NCBI GenBank assembly: GCA_963691835.1
Contig: OY829383.1
Span: forward strand, 868,001 to 932,000
Direction of reading: 5' to 3'
DNA length: 64,000 nucleotides
From: G963691835 sp963691835
GTDB lineage: Bacteria; Pseudomonadota; Alphaproteobacteria; Thalassobaculales; Thalassobaculaceae
A model generated the notes under the pieces. It worked only from the letters and a program-made list of their open reading frames with translations, was not told where the DNA came from and made no database searches. A program made the position numbers and the translations under genes. How positions within the stretch are numbered: the first letter of the stretch is position 1; each line of letters begins with the position of its first letter. Below, piece after piece: positions 51,470-59,952 of the stretch.

Positions 51470-51506
51470 GGCGTCCCCCACGTTCGTTATGGGTTAAGTC
51501 CAAACC

Positions 51507-51550
51507 TGTCGTAGGGATTTGTCAACTAGCTATGTCAATTTTACTGGACA
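51507..51550. promoter_or_regulatory. crtE-crtC divergent control region with TGTC repeats and PpsR site
   Basis: TGT-N12-ACA is a perfect PpsR/CrtJ motif at 51533-51550. TGTC also begins at 51507 and 51520, so three copies are spaced exactly 13 bp apart. On the minus strand these give overlapping TTGACA sequences suitable as -35 elements for crtE. Confidence 0.7.
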
Positions 51551-51611
51551 CTCATACCAAAAAAACGATCGAATCAGCGGGAATGGGTGCACATCGAGAT
51601 TGCCGGCCAGG

Positions 51612-52670
51612 ATGAGTATTGAGAGCCTTCAGGATCCGACAGGCGAAGAGACGGGCCAGCTTTCCTCTGCATCGGCGACCCGGCGGCGCGCTGCCGACGA
51701 CGCGACTGTCAGCGCTCCTCAATCCGTTACCCCGAGCCACACAGAGGACGGGCATCCACGGTTTGACATGACGGTTCCGCCGGGCGGATACGCCTGGTGG
51801 TATGTCGACGGGCTGTCAGACGACGGGCGGCATGCGATCACCCTGATCGCCTTCGTCGGCAGTGTTTTCTCGCCCTATTACTACGTGGCTGGCAGGCGGA
51901 ACCCGGAAGCTCACTGCGCGCTAAACGTCGCGGTCTACGGTCCCGGCGCCCGATGGGCCATGACGGAGAGGCCTGCCGCCTCGGTCCAGCGGGAGAAGTC
52001 GCAGTTCCAAGTCGGCCCAAGCAGTGTCCGGTGGGAACGGGACCGGATGGTTCTGGATGTGAACGAGACCGGCTTCCCGAGCCTGTTGCCGATCCGGGGA
52101 CGAGTCACGGTGCACCCGTCCGGCCTTGGCCAGCGGGCCGTTCCTCTTGATGCAAAGGGCACGCAGACCTGGTGGGCCATAGCCCCCGTGGCCAGGATCG
52201 AGGTCGAGCTGGACCGCCCCGATCTCAAATGGTCGGGACATGGCTACATCGACATGAACTATGGGTCCACGATGCTGGAAGAGGGCTTTCGCCGGTGGGA
52301 CTGGTCCCGGTTGACGTTGTCCGACGGAACCGCGGTTCTGTACGAGGCGGAGCGCCGAGATGACTCCAACGTCGCGCTTGGGCTCAAATTCGATAAGGAC
52401 GGGCAGGACAGCACCTTCGACCTCCCCCCCGCGTCGCCGATGAAGAAAACGCTGTGGCGCGTGCATCGGACCACCCGGGCCGATCCAGGCGGCGCCCCTC
52501 AAGAGCTGATGCGATGCGAGGACAGCCCGTTCTACAGCCGCTCCGTGATCGGGAGCCGCATCCTGGGCGAGACGGTCACGGGCATGCACGAAAGCCTGGA
52601 CCTCGACAGGTTCGCCTCACCCTTCGTCAAGATGCTGCTGCCCTGCCGGATGCCACGGGCACTTTGGTGA
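51612..52670 (+). CDS. crtC: Acyclic carotenoid 1,2-hydratase
   Basis: A 352-residue CrtC, which adds water to the 1,2 double bond of neurosporene or lycopene. FDMTVPPGGYAWWYVDGLSD and VFSPYYYVAGRRNPEAHCAL are family signatures; WSGHGYIDMNYGSTMLEEGF near the middle is the most conserved block, and EDSPFYSRSVIG is near the C-terminus. A disordered N-terminus of about 45 residues precedes the domain. The ATG at 51612 follows CAGGATGAG-like sequence. crtD, usually next to crtC, is absent here. Confidence 0.93.
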   Translation: MSIESLQDPTGEETGQLSSASATRRRAADDATVSAPQSVTPSHTEDGHPRFDMTVPPGGYAWWYVDGLSDDGRHAITLIAFVGSVFSPYYYVAGRRNPEAHCALNVAVYGPGARWAMTERPAASVQREKSQFQVGPSSVRWERDRMVLDVNETGFPSLLPIRGRVTVHPSGLGQRAVPLDAKGTQTWWAIAPVARIEVELDRPDLKWSGHGYIDMNYGSTMLEEGFRRWDWSRLTLSDGTAVLYEAERRDDSNVALGLKFDKDGQDSTFDLPPASPMKKTLWRVHRTTRADPGGAPQELMRCEDSPFYSRSVIGSRILGETVTGMHESLDLDRFASPFVKMLLPCRMPRALW

Positions 52671-52696
52671 GCCAACCGACCCAACACACAGGCCGC

Positions 52697-52760
52697 TAGA
52701 GCAGATCGTCCTGCGCTTGGATCACTTTGTGATCAAAGCGAAGGTCGTCAATCTGCTCTA
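52697..52760. repeat. Long imperfect hairpin repeat
   Basis: Outer arms TAGAGCAGAT and ATCTGCTCTA are perfectly complementary over 10 bp, and an inner GATCAC/GTGATC stem with a TTT loop lies between. It forms a 64-bp palindromic element just after crtC, of the type that occurs as dispersed intergenic repeats in alphaproteobacteria. It could also end the crtC transcript. Confidence 0.6.
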
Positions 52761-52788
52761 TCTATTTGTTTTAGAGGCAAATTCACAG

Positions 52789-52836
52789 CAGCTATTGAAC
52801 CACCGTGTGATTCAATAGCTGATGATTTGGCTCTAG
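52789..52836 (+). repeat. Palindromic repeat, full copy of the 6003-6050 element
   Basis: CAGCTATTGAA and TTCAATAGCTG make an 11-bp perfect stem around an 11-base loop, then GATTTGGCTCTAG follows. The same order with diverged arms occurs at 6003-6050. The final CTA supplies the stop codon of the minus-strand small membrane protein gene. Confidence 0.6.
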
Positions 52837-53018
52837 CTGCTCTGGCCGCCCTCTGCTTCTGATGAGACCACCCGCTTCGCTTCCTCCCGCTCACGGGCTT
52901 CCTTCTCTTCCCGCTCACGCTTGAGTTTCCGAAGCTCCCAGAGTTGCCAGAAGCCGAACGCCAGCGCGCCGCCGCCTACCAGCAAACCTTCCACAAGAAA
53001 GATGAAGTTGGCTTCCAA
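52833..53018 (-). CDS. Small membrane protein downstream of crtB
   Basis: A 61-residue protein with one N-terminal transmembrane helix (about residues 3-24, ANFIFLVEGLLVGGGALAFG) and then a strongly charged helical tail (LWELRKLKREREEKEARERE). It begins 10 bp after the crtB stop on the same strand, so it is in the crtB transcript. No known family is recognised. Its last codons and stop lie at the edge of a dispersed repeat. Its role could be in anchoring or organising carotenoid enzymes, but that is speculation. Confidence 0.6.
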   Translation of the reverse strand: MEANFIFLVEGLLVGGGALAFGFWQLWELRKLKREREEKEAREREEAKRVVSSEAEGGQSS

Positions 53019-53028
53019 GGCCGCTCCG

Positions 53029-54120
53029 CTATCTGATCGCGGAGGGGAGTCTGATCTCGCGATCTCTCTTCTCGAGCCGGGTGAAGAGATCGATCACGCG
53101 CTCCGCCTGACCGTCGATATCCCACCATGCCTCGGCCGGTCGGCCCGAGTTGGCAATCACCGTCGACGCCACGGCCTCGCAAAGATAGCGTCCTTCGGGC
53201 ACTGAAGGCTGGGTCAAGTCAGGCGCCGTGAGTTTGCCGAACGCGGTCGCTTGGGCCAACAAGGCCAGTTTGCGGCGTGCCGACACGACCGTTCGAACGG
53301 AAACGGAGTCGAGACCGGCCCGCCGGAGGGTATGACCAATGTCGGCATAAATGTATCGCGCTGCCCGGATGGCAGGCCGGCAACTCACGGGAAGAGCGGT
53401 GATGCCGCTGTCCGCCCGCTCATAAAGACCATCCGCCGCATTGAGCAGCCGTTCGACAACGCGCCCAAGGCGCTGATCAAAGACGGGATGTCTCAACCAG
53501 ACGTCCGGATCCAACCCTTCTTCCACCATCCAGTCCCGAGGCAGATAAAGTCGGCCGGCCCGCGCATCCTCACCCACGTCACGGGCAATGTTGGTGAGTT
53601 GCATGGCGACGCCGAGGTCAACCGCCCGGGCGATGACGTGGGGCCGGCGTTCCCCCATCAAGACCGTCATCATGGCACCAACCGCCCCCGCCACCCGGAC
53701 ACCGTACGCACGCACGTCGGAGAGAGAGTTGTACTGCGGATCGACCCGGTCGCCCCGATCCCACTCCGCGTCCCAGGCGAGGCCTTCCAACAGCGCCTCC
53801 GGCAAGGCGCGGGGCATGGCAAAGCGATCCACCACGTCGGCGAACGCGCGGTCTACCGGATGATTGTCCGGGCGACCGTCATACAACCGGTCCAACCGCC
53901 CGTAGAGTCGATCGACGGCGTCGTGGTCAGACCCATCGTCGTCAACCGCGTCATCGGACAACCGGCAGAAGGCATACAGAGCATACGCAGGATCCCTGAC
54001 GGAGCGCGGGAGGACGAGTGATGCGGAATAGAAGCTTCGGGACCCGACACGAATCATCTGTCGGCAGATGTCGAGATCGGACACGGAAGCAGCAGCCCCC
54101 CGGGCGCTTGCGTCAGACAT
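53029..54120 (-). CDS. crtB: Phytoene synthase
   Basis: A 363-residue squalene/phytoene synthase family enzyme. ICRQMIRVGSRSFYSASLVL is at the N-terminus, YAFCRLSDDAVDDDG is the first aspartate-rich motif, and LTNIARDVGEDARAGRLYLP RDW is the second. It condenses two geranylgeranyl diphosphate molecules to phytoene. The ATG at 54120 opens the family domain; upstream in-frame sequence is leader. crtI, usually adjacent, is not in the window. The next gene on the same strand is a 61-residue membrane protein. Confidence 0.94.
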   Translation of the reverse strand: MSDASARGAAASVSDLDICRQMIRVGSRSFYSASLVLPRSVRDPAYALYAFCRLSDDAVDDDGSDHDAVDRLYGRLDRLYDGRPDNHPVDRAFADVVDRFAMPRALPEALLEGLAWDAEWDRGDRVDPQYNSLSDVRAYGVRVAGAVGAMMTVLMGERRPHVIARAVDLGVAMQLTNIARDVGEDARAGRLYLPRDWMVEEGLDPDVWLRHPVFDQRLGRVVERLLNAADGLYERADSGITALPVSCRPAIRAARYIYADIGHTLRRAGLDSVSVRTVVSARRKLALLAQATAFGKLTAPDLTQPSVPEGRYLCEAVASTVIANSGRPAEAWWDIDGQAERVIDLFTRLEKRDREIRLPSAIR

Positions 54121-54194
54121 CGCGCGTCCCCCTCCCAAAATCCGCATTCCTTCGATGCTTTTGACCAGCATCGTGAATTTCCCTACAGGGTGCG

Positions 54195-54225
54195 GGTCTT
54201 CTTGCAAAAGGTAAAGCAAAAGACC
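54195..54225. other. Hairpin between bchO and crtB
   Basis: GGTCTT-C-TTGC pairs with GCAA-AAGACC (10 bp, one bulge) around AAAAGGTAAA. No T-run follows on the minus strand, so it is more likely a processing or attenuation hairpin than a full terminator. Confidence 0.35.
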
Positions 54226-54267
54226 ACAGGACTGGGCTTTCGTTCAGATAGTCGTGACCCTGGCACA

Positions 54268-55200
54268 TCATGAATTCGCATCCAAAACGCCCCAATCCAC
54301 TGCTTGAGCACGAATAACATCACAAATGAGGTCCGGTGCTTCTTCATGGGCGAGATGGCCAAGATTTGGCAAAAGCCGCAACCGAGCACCCGGAACACGC
54401 TCCATCACCTGGCGGGAGACTTCGGAACTGACGGTGCCATCCCGCTCACCGGCGACCAGCAGCAAGCGGACATCGAGCCGATGCAGCCGCGATTCAAACG
54501 TCTCAAGATCCCAACTCGCCATCATCCTTAAGGCCGCGCCGATGTGCTTGGGGTCCGAGGCGAGTTGCCGATAGAACGCCGCACCCTCTCCCCCGATCTC
54601 GGAGCCGGTACTCTCCAGCAGTTTCCGGATGGTCGACGGCGAGCGGGCCCGCCACGCGAAAAACGACGAGGCCAGCGGGTTAACGACAATCATCTTGGCC
54701 AGTGGGGAGAAGACCCTGCCCGCAAGGCCTTGGAACGGCAGCAAGGCGCCATTAAGCGATACGATGCCACCCTCGAATGAGGAGCCTTCCATCGACATCC
54801 TGAGGAGAACGGCCGCACCGGCCGAGTGGCCCACACCAATGGTCGGCCGGACATCCAAGTCATCCAGCAACCTCATCAGCAAACGCGCCATGCCGGGCAG
54901 CGACATACCGTCCCCGGCCGGGGTGCCCGTAAATCCGTGCCCCGGCAAATCAACGGAGATCACGGAAAAGTCCCGCGCCAACGGCTGCAGCACGTCACGC
55001 CAGGAATGGGTCGACGCGCCCGTGCCGTGAATGAGGAGAAGGCTTGGGCCCGATCCCATGGTCTGAACATGCCAACGGATACCGCCGGACTCCACAAACC
55101 GGCTGGCCTCCCGGTGGGGCCAGTGCCGACCGTCGCGGTCCCAATCCAGCCCAGTCTCGCTCCGATCATTCTCGCGGCGCCCATTTGCCGGCGTGGACAT
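54268..55200 (-). CDS. bchO: Alpha/beta hydrolase BchO (magnesium chelatase accessory)
   Basis: A 310-residue alpha/beta hydrolase of the BchO group. LLLIHGTGASTHSWRDVLQP is the oxyanion region, VGHSAGAAVLLRM is the nucleophile elbow with Ser, and LPNLGHLAHEEAPD carries the His. Family members sit in bchI-bchD-bchO operons, as here (17 bp after bchD). The exact reaction is not settled. The product ends VDWGVLDANS. A hairpin and 147 bp separate it from crtB. Confidence 0.9.
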   Translation of the reverse strand: MSTPANGRRENDRSETGLDWDRDGRHWPHREASRFVESGGIRWHVQTMGSGPSLLLIHGTGASTHSWRDVLQPLARDFSVISVDLPGHGFTGTPAGDGMSLPGMARLLMRLLDDLDVRPTIGVGHSAGAAVLLRMSMEGSSFEGGIVSLNGALLPFQGLAGRVFSPLAKMIVVNPLASSFFAWRARSPSTIRKLLESTGSEIGGEGAAFYRQLASDPKHIGAALRMMASWDLETFESRLHRLDVRLLLVAGERDGTVSSEVSRQVMERVPGARLRLLPNLGHLAHEEAPDLICDVIRAQAVDWGVLDANS

Positions 55201-55217
55201 GCCGTACTCTCCCTCCG

Positions 55218-57035
55218 TCAGCGCGCCAGGCCGGTCTGAACAGCACCTTGAACCGCTTTCGATACCGCGCGCGCGTCCGCATGGGGCATCGGCAGATAAA
55301 CCGCGTCGGACGCCTCGGATAGGGCCCGGGCCGCCGGATCAGGGCGCGGGGAGACGTCGATCAGCAGCAGCCCGACCCCGTCGGACCGGAGCAGCCGTGC
55401 CGCAGATGCGGCATCCTCCCGGGCCCGGGCGCGGTCGTGGCTGCCGTCACGGGCAACATTCGCCCGGCCATCGGTCAGCAGGACCACGCTTGGCGTGTTT
55501 CCGCGGCGGCGCTCCGCCTCCGCAAGCCCGCGTGCGCCGTCAAGCCCATGGGCGAGGGGCGTTCCGCCCCCGCCGGGCAGGGCGGCAAGGCTGCGCTTCG
55601 CACGCACCATCGATCTGGTCGGAGGAAGCAGGAGATCAGCCCCGCCGCCACGAAAAGCCAACAGAGCCACTTGATCCCGCCGCACATAACAATCGGCGAG
55701 AAGCAGTTCGATCGCTCCCTTTGCTTCCGCCAACCGGTGGAGGGCGGACGACCCAGAGGCGTCCACCAGGAATATGACCGTGCTGGCGCTCCGATGCTTG
55801 TAGGCGGCGAACCGGAAATCCTCGGGCAGGACACGGACAAGAGCGTCGTTGCGCTGCGTTGACGCCGCGTCCTGGCGCCGGATGATCTGCTTGGGCACCG
55901 CCGCACGGAGTGTCTCGACGACGTCGATGCGCGCACCCGGCGGAGGCCGCCCCTGACGCACCCCGATCCTGCGGCCGGACCGGGCGGATTTCTGCTCGGC
56001 TCCGGCCCTGCCGTCCCCCCCCGACGCGTTCGGCCGGCGGAGCCCGGCTTTCAGCCGCTCAAGAAGACCCGCCGGAATCGCTGCCGCCGCCGCTTCCAGA
56101 ACCAGGTCCTCCAGAGGCTCGATCTCCTCTTCGCCCTTGTTCTGTTCGACGGCGTCGTCCGGCTCTTCCGGGGTTTCCGCTTGCTGCGGTACATCCTCTT
56201 CAGGCGGCAAAGGCATCACTGTGGCCCGTGGCGCCAGGACCAGACGGGCGGCGATGACCACATCATCCTTTGAGACGTCCGTCCGGCCATCCAGGGCAGC
56301 CGATGCCTTCGCCGCGCGGATTGCCAATGCCTCCGCCCGGCAGGACGCAACGCCCAGCGCCGTTGCCGCGCTGACAAGCGCCCTGATCTCCCCATCACCA
56401 ACCGTCACCGAGCCCAGCAAACGGCGTGCGTCATCGACGGCATCCGGATCGGGTGACTCATCGAAGATTTCCCGCACGCCGACCCCCTCCAAGGAGATCC
56501 GGTAGGCGCACCGATCCGCCAATGCGGTGGGCGTTCCCTCATCCTCCTCAATACGCTCGTCGAGGGCGACCACACCGATCCGGGCCGGTGCCGCCAAGGT
56601 GAGCCCGTCCCGTTCGGCGTTGACCCGGCCCGTGTCCAGGGTCGCGGCGAGCCGGGCGGCGATCGAGCCGGGCATCCGCTCTGCCATCGCAGCAAGAACG
56701 ATCCCTTTGTCGGCCGAGGCCAGCAGCCCCTTGTCGGCTATAGGTCGACCCGCGCGGAGCGTTGCCGCGATGTCCAGACCACCGAGGAGCCGGTCGTCGG
56801 GAATTCGGGCCGGCATGCGGCGCACAGGCGCGCTTTCAGGCAGAAGGTCGGTGAGAAGGGCTAACCATTCCTCCCGCGCGGGGCCAGGCAGTCCGTGCAG
56901 GATCACACCATTGCCAAATGGATCCACCGTGAAGAGCGTCAGCGCGAGAACCGCATCCCGCCATGCGGTGACGGCACCCGGATCCTCCGGGTCCGGTGCG
57001 GGCGCCGCATCGGCGATGGCGCCCGCCGGTGTCAT
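55218..57035 (-). CDS. bchD: Magnesium chelatase subunit D
   Basis: A 605-residue subunit. The N-terminal AAA-like domain (about 1-270; FTVDPFGNGVILHGLPGPAR and KGLLASADKGIVLAAMAERM) lacks a complete Walker A. A proline- and acid-rich linker (PEEPDDAVEQNKGEEEIEPL) separates it from a C-terminal von Willebrand A domain with the MIDAS IFLVDASGSSALHRL. BchD forms the ATPase scaffold with BchI that drives Mg insertion into protoporphyrin IX by BchH, which is not in the window. Its ATG overlaps the bchI stop (ATGA). Confidence 0.94.
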   Translation of the reverse strand: MTPAGAIADAAPAPDPEDPGAVTAWRDAVLALTLFTVDPFGNGVILHGLPGPAREEWLALLTDLLPESAPVRRMPARIPDDRLLGGLDIAATLRAGRPIADKGLLASADKGIVLAAMAERMPGSIAARLAATLDTGRVNAERDGLTLAAPARIGVVALDERIEEDEGTPTALADRCAYRISLEGVGVREIFDESPDPDAVDDARRLLGSVTVGDGEIRALVSAATALGVASCRAEALAIRAAKASAALDGRTDVSKDDVVIAARLVLAPRATVMPLPPEEDVPQQAETPEEPDDAVEQNKGEEEIEPLEDLVLEAAAAAIPAGLLERLKAGLRRPNASGGDGRAGAEQKSARSGRRIGVRQGRPPPGARIDVVETLRAAVPKQIIRRQDAASTQRNDALVRVLPEDFRFAAYKHRSASTVIFLVDASGSSALHRLAEAKGAIELLLADCYVRRDQVALLAFRGGGADLLLPPTRSMVRAKRSLAALPGGGGTPLAHGLDGARGLAEAERRRGNTPSVVLLTDGRANVARDGSHDRARAREDAASAARLLRSDGVGLLLIDVSPRPDPAARALSEASDAVYLPMPHADARAVSKAVQGAVQTGLAR

Positions 57036-58060
57036 GACGCGAAGATGTCCTCGACAGCGCGGTCAACGCGGACAGTGGACCCGGCTTCATCAAGCGGGTC
57101 GCGCCGCAGCCGGTGCCGCAAAGCCGGTCCGGCAACCTGGCGAAGGTGCGCATCCGTCACCGACTTCTTGCCGTCGAGTGCCGCGGATGCCCGTGCGGCA
57201 CGGATCAATGTCAGCTCGCCCCGCAGACCGTCGGTTCCAAGAGACATGCAAAGACGGGCCGCCCGGGCCACGACGTCATCCGGAACCACCACGTGATCGA
57301 GCTTCTTCTTGGCGCGGCCGATCCGGCGTCGGATTTTCTCGTCCTCCTTCGCCCAAGCCTCCACGAACCCAGACCGGTCCCGCTCGAAAGCATCCCGTCG
57401 ACGAACAACCTCGACCCGGGTGTCGATGTCTGTTGGCGTCGTGACTTCCACCGAGAGTCCGAACCGGTCGAGAAGCTGCGGACGAAGCTCGCCTTCTTCC
57501 GGGTTGCCGCTGCCAACAAGAACGAACGCCGCTGGATGTCGAATACTCAGGCCCTCGCGCTCAACCACATTCACGCCAGACGCGGCGACATCAAGCAGCA
57601 CGTCCACCAGGTGGTCCTCGAGCAGGTTGACCTCATCGACGTAGAGAAACCCCCGATGGGCGGCGGCGAGAAGACCCGGCTCGAACGCTTTCTCTCCCCG
57701 CGTGAGTGCACGTTCAAGATCAAGCGCCCCGATCACCCGGTCTTCCGTTGCCCCGAGCGGCAGATCCACGACGGGGATGGGGACAGTGGCCGTTTTCGGC
57801 CGTGACGACGCCCGCAGGGCGGAACAGGCTTCCGTGCACGAACCAGGATCCGCGGCCGGGTCACAGTTGTAGGAACAACCGGCCATGACCTTCATATCCG
57901 GCAGAAGTTGAGCCAGGGCGCGCACAGCGGTGGACTTCCCTGTTCCCCGGTCTCCGAAGATCAGAACACCCCCGACCGAGCGGTCCACGGCGGCGATCAG
58001 CAGGGACCGCAGCATCTCTTCCTGTCCGACGATGGCGGAGAACGGATAACTCGCTTTCAT
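57032..58060 (-). CDS. bchI: Magnesium chelatase ATPase subunit I
   Basis: A 342-residue AAA+ ATPase. YPFSAIVGQEEMLRSLLIAA starts the fold, LIFGDRGTGKSTAVRALAQL is Walker A, and GFLYVDEVNLLEDHLVDVLL is Walker B. SIRHPAAFVLVGSGNPEEGE is sensor 1. The insert with CSYNCDPAADPGSCTEAC is usual for BchI. The ATG at 58060 fits the family start; 28 extra upstream codons are in leader sequence. It is divergent from the DUF3422 gene with 245 bp between starts. Confidence 0.96.
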   Translation of the reverse strand: MKASYPFSAIVGQEEMLRSLLIAAVDRSVGGVLIFGDRGTGKSTAVRALAQLLPDMKVMAGCSYNCDPAADPGSCTEACSALRASSRPKTATVPIPVVDLPLGATEDRVIGALDLERALTRGEKAFEPGLLAAAHRGFLYVDEVNLLEDHLVDVLLDVAASGVNVVEREGLSIRHPAAFVLVGSGNPEEGELRPQLLDRFGLSVEVTTPTDIDTRVEVVRRRDAFERDRSGFVEAWAKEDEKIRRRIGRAKKKLDHVVVPDDVVARAARLCMSLGTDGLRGELTLIRAARASAALDGKKSVTDAHLRQVAGPALRHRLRRDPLDEAGSTVRVDRAVEDIFAS

Positions 58061-58305
58061 TGTGGCCAAGGGCCCCCAGTCCGTGCCGCGCCGCGCTTTG
58101 CGGCTCTGTTGCCGAGTGTGTCCCGGCCGGGATCTGCTGTCCATAAACCCCTAAAGATCAGGGGGCTGACCGGCCTCATCAATCCGATATGCCCTTGGGC
58201 TTCGTATACCGAGCCGGTTGCGCGTGTCCCGATGCCCCTGCACTGTGGGTGCCGAAGGTGCCGGTCACCCGCCGCCTCTAGAGAACCGGAGCGATACCAA
58301 CGCCG

Positions 58306-59598
58306 ATGCCGCAACTTCAGGACCATCCGCAAAGATACGCGCTTACGAACGAGCTGCATGCGCGCCCGTTCGTGGAGGTTGAGGCACCGCATCGTGTGTC
58401 TCATCTCGCGATGCTGGGGGTGAGCCGGGACGGGGCAGTCGAGTTGGCACATCTGATGGCGCTCTGCCGGAAGTTCGACGTTGCCCGTCCGGCGGAGGAC
58501 GCGATCCATTTCACAGGCGACTTCGGCACTTTCCGCCTCAAGTGGGAGCGTCACACCGAATTCACGACCTACACCTTCTTTCGCCAGGGTCACTTTGAAG
58601 ACCCGTTCGAAGATACCGCCGCCGAGTTGGTACCGGATGACTGGCTGACCGGTTTGCCGGGCACCCGGGTCGTCGCCATTCACCTTGCTATGGCCCCGGT
58701 GGGACGTCTGCCGGCCGAGACGGTCGATTTCGCAAACCACTTCGTGCCGGAAAGCCTGTGCCGGGGGCGTATGCTCGGCGGTGCTGCGGATGTGACCACG
58801 GACTTCCGCATCCACGCCGACGGTTTCTCTCGAATTCTGGTGAATGATCGCGGGTTGCTGTCCCGCCAGGGCGGCCGGCTGGTGCAGCGGCTTCTTGAGG
58901 TCGATACCTACCGCGCGATGGCGATGCTGGCGCTGCCGCCGGCACGCGAAGAGAGCCCGGGCATCCGCCGGATCGACGACTCGCTGACCGAGTTGACCGA
59001 CCGCATGCGGAGCCTGAACACCATTGAAGGAGAGCGTCAGCTTCTGGACGCGCTGACCAGTGTGTCGGCGGAGGTCGAGGAAAGTGTCGCCCGAACCTCC
59101 TACCGGTTCAGCGCGGCGAACGCCTACACCACCCTGGTGGGAGAACGGGTTCAAGAGTTGCGGGAAGAGTCGATTGAGGACTACCCGACCCTCGGCGCGT
59201 TCGTCGAACGCCGTTTCGCGCCCGCTATGCGGACCTGCGCGTCGGTCGCGGCCCGCCAGACGGCGCTCGCCGAGCGGGCAACGAGGGCCGGTAATCTTCT
59301 GAGAACGCGGGTCGACATCAAACTTGAGGGCCAGAACCGGGATCTGCTGGCGTCCATGGACCGGCGCGCCCGGCTTCAACTCCGCCTCCAGCAAACCGTT
59401 GAAGGTCTGTCCGTCGCCGCGATCACCTACTATCTGGTCGGTCTTATCTACTACCTCACCAGCGCCGCAGAGGACACCGGGCTGCTGGACAACGCGTCGG
59501 TCTGGACGGGTCTGTCCGTACCCGTCGTCTTCCTCGCAATCTCCTACGGGACCTACATCGTGAAACGACGGCTCAAGCGGGACGACGGGGACGACTGA
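58306..59598 (+). CDS. DUF3422 membrane-associated protein
   Basis: A 430-residue DUF3422 protein. The N-terminus HPQRYALTNELHARPFVEVE and GDFGTFRLKWERHTEFTTYT are its signatures. The middle is helical with a coiled-coil character (TDRMRSLNTIEGERQLLDAL), and two hydrophobic helices lie near the C-terminus (VAAITYYLVGLIYYLTSAAE and VWTGLSVPVVFLAISYGTYI). No function is established for this family. It is placed between bchI and the bchP group on the opposite strand, but an association with pigment synthesis is only positional. Confidence 0.85.
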   Translation: MPQLQDHPQRYALTNELHARPFVEVEAPHRVSHLAMLGVSRDGAVELAHLMALCRKFDVARPAEDAIHFTGDFGTFRLKWERHTEFTTYTFFRQGHFEDPFEDTAAELVPDDWLTGLPGTRVVAIHLAMAPVGRLPAETVDFANHFVPESLCRGRMLGGAADVTTDFRIHADGFSRILVNDRGLLSRQGGRLVQRLLEVDTYRAMAMLALPPAREESPGIRRIDDSLTELTDRMRSLNTIEGERQLLDALTSVSAEVEESVARTSYRFSAANAYTTLVGERVQELREESIEDYPTLGAFVERRFAPAMRTCASVAARQTALAERATRAGNLLRTRVDIKLEGQNRDLLASMDRRARLQLRLQQTVEGLSVAAITYYLVGLIYYLTSAAEDTGLLDNASVWTGLSVPVVFLAISYGTYIVKRRLKRDDGDD

Positions 59599-59642
59599 CG
59601 TCCGGCGGAACCAAGATCTTTCGGAAGAGCAGGACACGACCA

Positions 59643-59921
59643 TCACCACCGCCACTGCCGCGCCAAATCGGCGAGGTGGCAGACCAGCGCCAGGATCAGG
59701 GCGCCCGCCACCCAGAACCACTCCGCATCCGCGGCATGGGCACGCGCAGCCAGCAACAGACCCGCAGCCGCCCCGAGATTGGCCATGATGGAAGCCGGGG
59801 CAACACCGCGCCCCGTGCGGCGCCAAAGAACCGACAGGATCAGAAGCTCAACGGCGGTGAACGCGATCACAACGTCGAAGGCCCGGCCGGACGTGACAAG
59901 CGCCTCCATCAACGGTCCCAT
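59643..59921 (-). CDS. Small membrane protein downstream of bchP
   Basis: A 92-residue protein with three hydrophobic helices: FDVVIAFTAVELLILSVLW near residues 15-33, then ASIMANLGAAAGLLLAARAH and WFWVAGALILALVCHLADLA. It begins 31 bp after the bchP stop on the same strand, so it probably lies on the bchG-bch2-bchP transcript. It resembles small conserved membrane proteins in other photosynthesis clusters, but no name is assigned with confidence. Confidence 0.6.
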   Translation of the reverse strand: MGPLMEALVTSGRAFDVVIAFTAVELLILSVLWRRTGRGVAPASIMANLGAAAGLLLAARAHAADAEWFWVAGALILALVCHLADLARQWRW

Positions 59922-59952
59922 CGTGTCTCGGGTGGCGCGATACGGCGAACAC

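Noticed and set aside
54195..54225. Terminator between bchO and crtB
   Set aside because: The stem has a bulge and no T-run follows on the minus strand, so it is listed only as a hairpin.
58057..59826. 589-residue minus-strand frame opposite the DUF3422 gene
   Set aside because: The plus-strand protein has clear family signatures; the antisense product has none.
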